Assembly: GCA_944739405.2 (NCBI GenBank)
Contig: OX123199.2
Location: forward strand, 1,849,898-1,913,897
Direction: 5' to 3'
Length of the DNA stretch: 64,000 nt
Origin: Euclidia mi
Taxonomy: Eukaryota; Arthropoda; Insecta; Lepidoptera; Erebidae
The notes beneath the pieces are model-generated. The model was not told where the DNA came from. It was given only the letters and a program-made list of their open reading frames with translations, and did not search any database. Below are positions 41,502 to 51,160 of the stretch, piece by piece; within the stretch, counting starts at the first letter, position 1; every line of letters begins with the position of its first letter. Position numbers and translations under genes: made by a program.

Positions 41502-44500
41502 AATAATAATAATAATAATAACACTAAGGTTGACAGTACATTCATGGAACAATTTTTCAATTTTATTTATTTTTACAAGTACTGAGATACTATTTCAGAT
41601 AAAACAGTTACCACTAAATAATTTCGTAAGAAACTCAATAGATAAATAGAAACCTTTTTCATAAATACACGAAGAAAATATATTAAGAGACATGAAAATT
41701 TTGCTGACAGCTGACATCCGTCATCATCTCATAAAATGTGTTATAAACAACAACAAATAACAAGAATGTACTATGTTAACACGGGCTAAGGCAGCACGAG
41801 CACGCTCATCACCCCCGGACTCGCTGCTCTGCTCCGCCTCGCAGACGCCGGCAGCCGCATCGGCGGCGCCGGCCAGTGGAGAGGCGTCGAGCTCGTCGAG
41901 CGGCGAGTATTTTTCCCCACCGACGTCGCCAACACCTGTACGTCGGCGGGGGAGAGGCCGGCCACCAGCATGCTTGGGATCGCGTGACCCACCGGCCACG
42001 AATAGGATCCCCGCTACCGGTGGTAATGTGCAGCGTATGCGTTGGACTCGTCAAATAAACGAAAACGTCATGCGCGCATATTTTGCGGCTACAGAGGGAG
42101 GAATTAACCTCACAGCGTACCGTAACAGAATGCTGCCTTTGTTTCAGGCCCTTGAACCAGCTGTTAATGTTTCCGTGCAACGACTATCAGATCAAGTGCG
42201 CGCTATCCAGCGATGTCACTTGTTGGATGACGAGGCACTTGAGCGGCTACGCTTGGACGCACAGTGTAGCTATGTTGTCCCTACCTCTTCTGACACTGTA
42301 CCAATGGTGGACACAGAATCAATACAACATTTTGAGGAGGAAATGGATAATGTAGCTATAAATGTGAGTACCCAGTACACTGATAATTTGAGGAGCGCTT
42401 TGGAGGATGCGTTACGGGATTATCGTTCCACACCGCCAGATCATCGGCCACGTCTGCCACGACTGCCCACGCATAAAAAAAACCTAGCGCTGGTGTGCAC
42501 CCTGGACTCAATGTTAGCTAATTATTTTAGTGACAGCCGGGACCTAACAGATACGCATTCAATTCTGTACTGCGGTGCTACTGCGGTATGTCGCGTAGCA
42601 GGGATCAAGTTTATGAATGATTCTGTTACGCGACCAAAACCGAAAAAACCAGCATGGCAGTGCAGAATTGAACGACGTATAAATGAGACTAGGGTGCTCA
42701 TCAGCAAGTTGATATGCTTCAGTTCGGGTAATCAACGCCCGCGGGTGATGCGTTTCGTGAGACGTGCGTTTTTGGGGACTAATATTAGACCTCAAGAATA
42801 TATTACACGTGTCACGGAGCGCATCGACTTTCTAAAGCAGAAAGTTTATGCGTGGGCAAGTCGTCTTCGCAGATACAAGAAGCGTGTGGAAAGGTATTCC
42901 CATAATCGTATGTTCCAAAGTGATCAAAAGTCTGTTTATAGAACTTGGGAACAATCAGACCAGTGTATGGCTGATGGCGATCGGCCGGAGGATGCCGAGG
43001 TTATAGCCTTCTGGCGTAATATCTGGTCATCGCCTGTTGCCCATACAGAGGGTGATTGGATGTGTCAAGTAGAGCGAGCATGTGAACCTATAGAGAGAAT
43101 GGAAGCTGTAAATATTGAAGCTGCAGACGTAGCCAATGCCATACGTCCGGCGTCAAACTGGAAGTCACCGGGGCCGGACGGACTACATAACTTTTGGCTA
43201 AAATGGCTTCGTAGTTCACATGCTTGCTTGGCTTCACAGTTTCAGTCATCCTTAGAGTCTGGATTGTTACCAAGTTTTATGACTAAAGGCATTACCCACT
43301 TGCTCTACAAGTCGGGTAGCACCGCGGATCCCACCAATTACAGGCCAATCACGTGCCTACCAACTATATACAAATTATTTACGTCCATTCTGACAAAGAA
43401 AATTAATGTACACATATCTGACAATAAGATCATGTCAGTATGTCTGAATGGATGTAAAAGTGGGGCCCGCGGTACTAAGGAGCTTCTCCTCATAGACATG
43501 GCCATTAGCCAACAGGCTCGCCGTAGCCGAAAGAGTCTGTCCACATGCTGGATAGACTACAAGAAGGCCTACGACTCTGTGCCTCATTCATGGCTTCTGA
43601 GGGTGCTGGAATTGTATAAAGTAGATACAAATCTATGCACCTTCATGAGGTCATGTATGGGGCAGTGGAGAACGGTTCTTCATTATCCAGGGTGTCGACA
43701 GGGTCTCGGAAACGGCGACCCTATTAAGATAGAGCGAGGTATCTTTCAAGGTGACAGTCTGAGTCCCTTGTGGTTTTGCCTAGCCTTGAATCCCCTTAGC
43801 ACATTGCTGGGAGATTCGGGGCTTGGTTACAAGTTGCGCAGGAACGGTCAAAGTATATCCCACTTGTTATACATGGATGATCTGAAATTATTTGCATGCA
43901 GTGAGTCCCAACTGACAGCGCTACTGAGGGTCACTGAAAACTTCAGTAGTTCTATCAGGATGGAATTTGGTGTAGACAAATGTGCAGTTATGCATGTAAA
44001 ACAAGGCCGGATAGTGGAATCTGATGGAGTACATCTATCAGATTTCACTCAGCTTAGATCGATCCTCGCAACTGATACCTACAAATACTTGGGTATGTCG
44101 CAAGCCTTGGGCATCAACGAGACAGACATGAAACAATCGATGCGGGTGCGCTTCTTTGGTCGCCTGAAAAAGGTTCTGAAGAGTCTTCTTTCAGGCGGCA
44201 ACAAGGTGCGCGCCTGTAACGGTTGGGTCATGCCACTCTTGATGTACTCTTTCGGCATACTCAAGTGGACTCAGACCGAACTGGATGAGATTGATAGGCG
44301 AGTCCGTTCACTGTTGACCACATTTCGAATGCTTCACCCACGTTCGTCTGTAATGAGGTTGTACATCCCGCGGAAGTGTGGGGGCCGAGGGTTTCTAAAC
44401 GCTAAGGACCTACACAACCGCGAGGTGTACAACCTTAGGGAATATTTTCTTAAGCGTAGCGTGGATGTGCATCGGGATGTGGTTGCAGTTGATGGTGGCC

Positions 44501-45495
44501 TCACCCCGCACTCATTGGCGAAAGAGAACTGGCGCAGGCCTGTAGCTTTAGGCGTTGACGAACGCAGGCTTGTATGGCAGAGCAAGGAGCTGCATGGTAG
44601 ATTCTATCGGGCCCTTCACGGACCTGATGTGGATCTACCAGCTTCTGTGGCCTGGCTACGTTTCGGTAATCTCTTAGGGGAAACCGAAGGTTTTGTCTGT
44701 GCAATTGCAGATGAGGTTATCAAGACGAGAAATTACCGGAGATATATCATGAGGGACGGCACAGTAGACCTATGTCAGGCTTGTAATCGACCTGGTGAGT
44801 CCCTCAGACATATAGTCTCCGGATGTTCTCGTCTTGCTAATAGCGAGTACTTGCACAGACACAACCAAGTAGCCAGGATCATACATCAGCAACTGGCTCT
44901 GAGGTACAGGCTTGTGGACGTCGAAGTGCCATATTACAAGTACATCCCTGAGCCAGTTCCCGAGAATGGTCATGCAACACTGTACTGGGATCGATCTATT
45001 GTCACAGATAGGACTGTTGTTTGCAACAGGCCTGATATTGTGATAATAGATCGATCAGAGCGCCGCGCAATGATTGTCGACATCACTATTCCACATGACG
45101 ACAATCTCGTGAAAGCAGAAAAAGACAAACAAGAAAAATATTTGGACTTGGCTCACGAGATTGTCGATATGTGGGATATTGATTCGGCAATCATTGTTCC
45201 GATAGTTGTGTCCGTTAATGGACTTATAGCGAAAACCCTCGAACGCCATCTAGAGAGGTTGAAACTAGGCAGCTGGGTCAAGAGTTTGATGCAAAAGGCA
45301 GTAATTCTGCAAACGGCTCGCATTGTGAGGAAATTCCTATCTCTGGAGCCCTAACCGCCGGTGACTTGGATCCTATTCCCGTCGTCGGTGGGAATCTATT
45401 TTTATATTTTTAAATGTCATTTTTTTTTGGAATGTTATATTTAAAAATGTAAAAAATAGGAAAATTATGTAAATAAAGAGAATAATAATAATAAT
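41502..45495 (+). mobile_element. Dong/R4-clade LINE, apparently full length
   Basis: Bounded on both sides by (AAT)n: 41502-41521 on the left and 45481-45495 on the right, after a 3' UTR of about 130 bp. Bombyx Dong elements are known to insert in TAA repeats, which fits this. It has a 5' UTR of about 250 bp and one long open frame. The host sequence is BEL/Pao pol, which can be followed straight across the cluster. The insertion is the left member of a nested array. Confidence 0.85.
41773..45354 (+). CDS. Dong/R4-type retrotransposon polyprotein (RT plus restriction-like endonuclease), intact
   Basis: 1193 residues, uninterrupted. Residues 1-80 are Ala/Ser/Pro-rich and disordered-looking. 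An N-terminal region of about 400 residues has no motif that I can name apart from RPRLPRLPTHKKN. The RT follows: WKSPGPDGLHNFWLK, NYRPITCLPTIYKL, motif A CWIDYKKAYDSVPH (Asp 595), motif B GIFQGDSLSPLWF, catalytic YMDD at 700-703 (HLLYMDDLKLFA), then YKYLGMSQ. The C-terminal part has a CCHC knuckle (Cys 1001, Cys 1004, His 1013, Cys 1018) and a restriction-like endonuclease core with RPDIVIID (Asp 1088) and MIVDIT (Asp 1103). This layout is that of R4/Dong proteins, which act by target-primed reverse transcription. The open frame suggests recent activity. Confidence 0.92.
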   Translation: MLTRAKAARARSSPPDSLLCSASQTPAAASAAPASGEASSSSSGEYFSPPTSPTPVRRRGRGRPPACLGSRDPPATNRIPATGGNVQRMRWTRQINENVMRAYFAATEGGINLTAYRNRMLPLFQALEPAVNVSVQRLSDQVRAIQRCHLLDDEALERLRLDAQCSYVVPTSSDTVPMVDTESIQHFEEEMDNVAINVSTQYTDNLRSALEDALRDYRSTPPDHRPRLPRLPTHKKNLALVCTLDSMLANYFSDSRDLTDTHSILYCGATAVCRVAGIKFMNDSVTRPKPKKPAWQCRIERRINETRVLISKLICFSSGNQRPRVMRFVRRAFLGTNIRPQEYITRVTERIDFLKQKVYAWASRLRRYKKRVERYSHNRMFQSDQKSVYRTWEQSDQCMADGDRPEDAEVIAFWRNIWSSPVAHTEGDWMCQVERACEPIERMEAVNIEAADVANAIRPASNWKSPGPDGLHNFWLKWLRSSHACLASQFQSSLESGLLPSFMTKGITHLLYKSGSTADPTNYRPITCLPTIYKLFTSILTKKINVHISDNKIMSVCLNGCKSGARGTKELLLIDMAISQQARRSRKSLSTCWIDYKKAYDSVPHSWLLRVLELYKVDTNLCTFMRSCMGQWRTVLHYPGCRQGLGNGDPIKIERGIFQGDSLSPLWFCLALNPLSTLLGDSGLGYKLRRNGQSISHLLYMDDLKLFACSESQLTALLRVTENFSSSIRMEFGVDKCAVMHVKQGRIVESDGVHLSDFTQLRSILATDTYKYLGMSQALGINETDMKQSMRVRFFGRLKKVLKSLLSGGNKVRACNGWVMPLLMYSFGILKWTQTELDEIDRRVRSLLTTFRMLHPRSSVMRLYIPRKCGGRGFLNAKDLHNREVYNLREYFLKRSVDVHRDVVAVDGGLTPHSLAKENWRRPVALGVDERRLVWQSKELHGRFYRALHGPDVDLPASVAWLRFGNLLGETEGFVCAIADEVIKTRNYRRYIMRDGTVDLCQACNRPGESLRHIVSGCSRLANSEYLHRHNQVARIIHQQLALRYRLVDVEVPYYKYIPEPVPENGHATLYWDRSIVTDRTVVCNRPDIVIIDRSERRAMIVDITIPHDDNLVKAEKDKQEKYLDLAHEIVDMWDIDSAIIVPIVVSVNGLIAKTLERHLERLKLGSWVKSLMQKAVILQTARIVRKFLSLEP

Positions 45496-45742
45496 GTTTT
45501 AATTACTTACTTACTTACTATATATTTAAAAATGTACTGTATTGTTATGTGATTATATTAAAGATGAGTAAGAATAATAATAATCCTCAGTAGGTGTCCC
45601 ACCACATCCTAGATTAAAATTCTCAAGGGGCCTCTGCGCGTTGGACCTATGTCTCCGTGTACGCCTGCCAAAGGGCCGTGTACATTTTTTTTAACATCAT
45701 ATGTTAGAAAAGTACGCGTGAAAGAGAAACAAATAATAATAA
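45496..45742. other. Spacer between the two Dong copies
   Basis: Contains three (AAT)n tracts (45481-45495, 45572-45585, 45731-45742) and a unique-looking segment (45586-45690) with no coding sense. It may be the remains of a third insertion in the same array. Confidence 0.45.
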
Positions 45743-48700
45743 TAGCAATATAGCTTCAGTGCCACACATATTGCACAGACAACAAGAAGGAGGTGAAGAG
45801 GTGGTAGACAGGGATACACAAGTAAGTACCCAGTGCATTGATAAGATAAGGAGTGCTTTGGAGTGTGCCATTGGGGAATATCGGTACGTTGCATTGCAAG
45901 ACAGACCTCGGCTGCCGCGTTTGCCCACGCATAAAAAGAATATGGCGCTTGTGTGTGCCCTGGATTCACTATTGCCTATTTACTTAGACAATAGTGAAAA
46001 TCTTAGCGATACGCACTCAATTCTGTACTGTGCGGCTGTAGCGGCATGTCGAGTAGCTAATATTAAAATAGGAAACAGTTTTAATATTGCTCCTCGAGAT
46101 GCCGTCCCGGCTTGGCAGCGTAGAATTGAGCGGCGTATTGCTGAGACCAGGGCACTCATAGGCAAACTAATCTGCTTCAGGTCGGGCAATACCCGCCCGA
46201 GAGTGATGCGTTTTGTGAACCGGGCGTTTAAAGGAACGGGACTCCGTCCTCAAGAGTATGTGTCACGGGTCACAGAACGCATCGACCTCCTGAAGCAGAA
46301 AGTTTATGCGTGGGCAAATCGTATCAAACGATACAAAAAAGGGTAGCCCGATACTCCCAAAATCGCGCATTCCAAAGAGATGAGAAGTTGGTTTATAGAA
46401 ATTGGGAGCGACCTGACCCACGTGTGGATGATGGAAGTCGGCCAGATGATGCGAATACGATTGAATTTTGGCGCAGCATATGGTCGACTCCCATCAGCCA
46501 TACGGAAGATGACTGGATTAGAGATGTTAAACGATCATGTGAGGCAATACCTCACATGGAGCCCGTAGCCATTGACACCACAGATGTATATTGTGCAGTC
46601 CGTCAGTTAGCCAACTGGAAATCGGCAGGACCGGACGGGCTGCACAATTTCTGGTTAAAATGGCTACGCAGTGCACATGCTCGTTTGGCTTCTCAATTTC
46701 AGTCATCTCTGGATTCAGGGTCACTGCCTATGTTTATGACAACTGGCGTAACTCATCTGCTCTTTAAGGCTGGTAGTACCACGGAGCCTACGAACTATAG
46801 GCCTATAACTTGCCTGCCTACAATGTATAAAGTTTTTACATCCATTTTGAGAACAAAATTAGAAGCACATTTATTTAGAAATAACATCTTATCTGTATCT
46901 CAAAATGGATGTAGAAGCGGGGCCCGTGGTACTAAAGAGCTACTCCTTATTGACATGACGATAAGCCAACAGGTTCGCCGTAGTCGAAAGAATCTGGCGA
47001 CATGCTGGATAGACTATAAGAAGGCCTATGACTCTGTGCCACATACGTGGCTCTTGAGGGTGCTGGAGTTGTACAAAGTTGATGCAACTCTATGCGCCCT
47101 CTTGAAGGCATGTATGGGGCAGTGGAGTACGGTGCTTCGCTATCCAGGGTGTCGACAGCCTTGCGGGTATGGCGTACCTATAAGGATCAAGCGGGGTATT
47201 TTCCAAGGCGACAGTTTGAGTCCACTATGGTTTTGCCTAGCACTGAACCCACTGAGCACTTTGCTCGAAAGTTCAGGGCTAGGCTATAGATTGCAGAGTA
47301 GAGGTCAAGTTATTTCCCACCTCCTTTTCATGGATGACCTCAAAATATTTGCCTCCACTGACCCCCAATTAACTGAGTTACTAAAGATAACTGAAAGCTT
47401 TAGTAATTCAATTAAGATGGGGTTCGGTGTGGATAAATGTGCGGTCATGCATGTAAGGCGAGGCAGGAGTGTGGAATCTGATGGTATAGAACTTTCAGAT
47501 TTCACACAACTTAGATCACTCTCTGCAACCGAAACCTATAAATATCTGGGTATGTCGCAGGCATTATGCATTGATGAGGCTGGCATGAAACAGTCGTTGC
47601 AGGCGCGTTTCTTTGGCCGCCTGAAGAAAGTTTTAAAAAGCTTTCTTTCGGGCGGAAATAAGGTTCGTGCCTGTAACGGTTGGGCCATGCCGGTCTTAAT
47701 GTACTCCTTCGGCATACTCAGATGGACTCAGACGGAATTGGACGCCTTGGATAGGAAAGTTCGTTGTCTACTCACCACATACCGGATGCATCACCCGCGT
47801 TCGTCAGTGATGAGATTGTACATCCCGCGGAAGTGCGGGGGTCGGGGCTTCTTAAGTGCCAAGACCCTCCACAATCGCGAGGTGTGCAATCTCAGAGAAT
47901 ACTTTCTCCACACTGCCGCGGGTGTGCACCGAGATATGGTTGCTGTGGACAACGGACTTACCCCGCTGGGTCTGGCCAAAGAGAACTGGCGCAAACCTGC
48001 CGTACTTGGTGTAGAGGAGCGCAGGGAGGTATGGAGGGGCAAAGAGCTGCATGGACGATTTTACCGGGCCTTGCATGGGCCCGATGTAGATTTTCCAGCT
48101 TCGGTGTCCTGGCTGCGTTTCGGCGATCTTTCGCCGAAACAGAAGGTTTTGTATTTGCAATTATGGACGAAGTTATCATGACGAACAACTACCGAAAGAA
48201 TATTCTGAGGGATGGGACGGTCGACATATGTCGGGCATGTCACCAGCCTGGTGAATCGCTCAGACATATAGTAACCGGTTGTTCTCGTCTTGCCAACGGC
48301 GAATATTTGCATAGACACAACCAAGTAGCCAGGATTGTCCATCAGCAACTTGCCTTAAAGTACCAACTTGTCGACTCCGAAGTACCGTACTACAGGTATG
48401 TGCCCGACCCAGTTCTTGAAAATGGTCGTGCTACTCTGTACTGGGATCGGTCTATCATTACTGACAGAACTATTGCGGCTAACAAGCCGGACATAGTGGT
48501 GATAGACCGATTAGAGCGCCTTGCAATGATCATCGACGTCACCATACCCCATGACGAGAATCTCGTGAAAGCCGAAAAAGATAAACAAATTAAGTATTTG
48601 GACCTGGCTCACGAGATTGTCGACATGTGGGATGTTGACTCGGCGATCATTGTACCGATAGTCGTGACCGGAAATGGTCTTATTGCCAAGAGCCTCGACC

Positions 48701-48962
48701 ACCACCTCAAGAGGCTCTCGTTAGACGGCTGGATCAAGTCCTCTATACAGAAGGCAGTATTGCTGGACACGACACGCATCGTTCGGAGGTTCCTCTCTCT
48801 GGAGCCCTAACCACCGGTAGCTTGGTCCCTGTGCTCGATGCCGGTGGGTCTCCGTGGTCCTGTTTTATATAGTTTTTTTTTTTTTTGTTAAGTGATTTAA
48901 TTATATAAAATAAGATTAATGAGAATGAAAATAAATAAAGAGGAATAATAATAATAATAATA
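45743..48962 (+). pseudogene. Second Dong/R4 LINE, 5'-truncated, two frameshifts
   Basis: Starts directly after an (AAT)n tract and ends in (AAT)n at 48943-48962. The frame 45759-46346 begins in the middle of the N-terminal region of the first copy (QVSTQCIDKIRSALEC aligns with copy-1 residues about 198-213). It continues after a one-base shift in an A-run at about 46335 as 46310-48181 (WKSAGPDGLHNFWLK, CWIDYKKAYDSVPHT, HLLFMDDLKIFA with FMDD for YMDD, TYKYLGMSQ). A second shift at about 48130 leads to 47764-48810, which holds the CCHC (CRACHQPGESLRH) and the endonuclease (KPDIVVID, MIIDVT). The protein clearly differs from copy 1 throughout, so it is a separate subfamily or an older lineage. 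Confidence 0.9.
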
Positions 48963-49206
48963 TTCTACCACATTCACACAACACCATCTAGTCCCAAACT
49001 AAGCAGAGCTTGTACTATGGGTACTAGATAATGGATAAACATACATATATACATTTTTTTTTATAAATACATACATATTATACATAGAAACACCCAGACC
49101 AAGACAAACATCCATGTTCATGCACACAAATGTTTGACTTGAGCGGGAATCGAACCCGCGACCTTCGGCGTAGTAGTCGCTTACACTCCCGCTACACCAA
49201 CCGGTC
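48957..49206 (-). repeat. SINE family B, full-length
   Basis: On minus, a tRNA-like head gaccggttggtgtagcgg (49206 downwards), B-box gggttcgattcccgc (49140-49155) and a body with gcatgaacatggatgttt and taaacatatatatgtat-like text. It ends in (ATT)n that merges with the Dong tail. The SINE's 5' end abuts resumed BEL/Pao pol (ttatggaggg). Other copies are at 24402 and 28957. Confidence 0.85.
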
Positions 49207-49855
49207 GTCTTATGGAGGGAGTCTTCAAAGGATCCAATTGAGGAAATGAATTAACAACTGTTACGTACGGGACAGCATCTGCACCTTATTTGGCAGTAAG
49301 GACATTACACCAATTGGCGCATAGTGAACAAAGGAATTATCCTAGAGCCAGTCGTATAGCCCTTCAGGACTTCTTTATCGACGATATTTTATCAGGGGAA
49401 AATGAAATCCAGGCTGCAAAGCAGTTACAAAAAGAGTTAATATGTATGTTACAAAGCGGTGGATTCAATCTCAGGAAGTGGTCATCGAATAATGCGGAAT
49501 TGTTGGAGAGCATATCAAGTGATAATCAAGATAACAAAATGTTAAGATGGCCAATGGATGAAGCCAGGAAATCACTAGGGATTTGATGGAACCAGCTAAA
49601 GATAGTTTTTCTTATGAAATTACCATTAATAGCAACCAAAGTCCAACGAAACGGTTTATTCTGTCAGAAGTTTCTAAATTATTCGACCCTCTTGGTTGGT
49701 TGGCACCAGTCATCATTAATATGAAACGGATTATCCAAGATCTTTGGGCTAATGGAAATGAATGGGATCAGCCTGTAGATGATTGTATAAAAAGAAGGTG
49801 GGAGGAGATACAAAGTTGTAACGTATGTCTGGTACCTACCGAATATGCGTCATAA
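49207..49855 (+). pseudogene. Old BEL/Pao pol, downstream half
   Basis: Continues the gene broken at 41500: LWRESSKDPIEE at 49210-49245, a shift, then TYGTASAPYLAVRTLH and QDFFIDDILSGENE (49275-49400; FIDD in the catalytic position, where the intact element has YVDD). Next come LQSGGFNLRKWSSN, then after a stop ILSEVSKLFDPLGWLAPV (49658-49715). It ends at about 49815. The RNase H and integrase are missing. Confidence 0.85.
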
Positions 49856-50545
49856 TACCGACCATACGCTCGGCCAATCAGAGAAGGCCATCGTCCGTGC
49901 TCGTGGAGTTTGCATTATAAGGTAATACACCATATAACAACCAACTTCAACTTTGATGGAGAGCTCTGGTATATAAAGCGGTGGACAGAGAGGCCGGCAC
50001 CGCTACTGTATCGTCACTCTGCCCGAACTACGTGCTACGTCTACGTTGTACGTGTATCTTTGTACCAGCTGTGGGTTCCAGGTTCACCTTGAGGCTCCGG
50101 ACTACGCTCCACTTCCACTCTACGCTACCCTAGCTGTAATCTTCCGCTTCTCTGCACTTCACCTGCACCGTCTTCGACGACACTGCTGCCGACGAGGCCG
50201 GCCCTGCCCTAGCTCATCGCGCACACAGCGCTGGCGCCTGCCAGCTGAAGCCAACGGTCTGCGAGGATCTGCCCCTCTACGCGCAGCCCTTCGAGCAGCC
50301 TGCTCTGCACACTTCCGGAGGGAACAGCGTGGGAGACTGCAGCCCTTAGTGTTCAGGCCAGTGTCGTATTGTTGGTCGGTCATACTCGTGCATAGGAAGT
50401 GAGACAATACTAGGCAATCAACGTATAGAACCTCTTCTTCGTTTCATTCTAGAACTTGTTACAAAGTCAATAGAAAGCACTGGAGAGTATATCAATACCA
50501 AAATTGTGTCATTATACACCGGAGACACAGATTTAACTTCATAAT
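49856..50545 (+). promoter_or_regulatory. Promoter-like or solo-LTR-like segment
   Basis: A CCAAT box (49874-49878) is followed by a TATA box (tatataaag, 49970-49978) and a GC-richer transcribed-looking stretch with pyrimidine-rich repeats to about 50400. A TATA box preceded by CCAAT about 95 bp upstream is a reasonable RNA polymerase II promoter layout. It begins at the point where the BEL/Pao pol breaks off, so it may be a solo LTR of another element. I could not fix its ends or a target duplication. Frames at 49910-50402 are unrecognised. Confidence 0.35.
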
Positions 50546-50752
50546 CTTAATATATAAAATCCTTGCGTTACTGACTGACTGACAGACAAGCTACAGCCGA
50601 AACTACTCGGCGCAAGAAGCTGAAATTTGGCATGTATGTTCCTTGAGGACGGTAGGGGCGCACTAAGACGGGATTTCCCGAAATTCCCACGGGATCGGGC
50701 AAAACGGAAAATTCGAAAATATGTGCGTGCGTAGCCGCTGGCGTCGACTAGT
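50546..50752 (+). repeat. Monomer of the ttactgactgactg repeat
   Basis: tcttaatatataaaatcc at the start, the ccgttactgactgactg-type block, gaaatttggcatgtatgt and agacgggatttcccgaaa, ending ggcgtcgactag before T. A start in TC after A and an end in CTAG before T are what a Helitron insertion would show. Confidence 0.6.
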
Positions 50753-50902
50753 ATAGCATAAGTTGGTAACTATGCATTGTAAAAGAAATTATAATGAATA
50801 GTCTATCCCATATGAGCTAACAATTAAAAATTTAATAGGTAAAACACTCTATTAAAATCGAATATTAACACAAAAATTAGAAAACAGCTAATTAAAACTT
50901 AC

Positions 50903-51088
50903 TGTAGGGTTCTGTAGCTGATGTGTGTGTGTGTATCGGGAATTCTAATGTGTAATGTGGAAGAAAACACCGACACGTCTGTCTACACTGAACAGCTTTA
51001 TTGTACTAACTTGTTACATTAAATGCATTAATATAATATGGTATAAAATGTATCGGCGTCAGCATAAATGATCGAGCGTGCTCGTACA
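50903..51088 (-). repeat. 3' LTR of the BEL/Pao element
   Basis: 186 bp. On the minus strand it begins tgtacgagcacgctcgat and ends agaaccctaca. It holds a polyadenylation-like aataaa (minus, near plus 51000) and a (GT)n run. The sequence just inside it is T-rich rather than purine-rich, so a classical polypurine tract is not obvious. Confidence 0.95.
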
Positions 51089-51160
51089 TGCTGCCAAATT
51101 ACAAAAGAATAAAAACAAGTAAAAACATAAAAAAATACAAATGTGACATTACACTAAATC

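Noticed and set aside
41724..45249. Minus-strand frames in the Dong element
   Set aside because: Antisense shadows of the 1193-codon frame.
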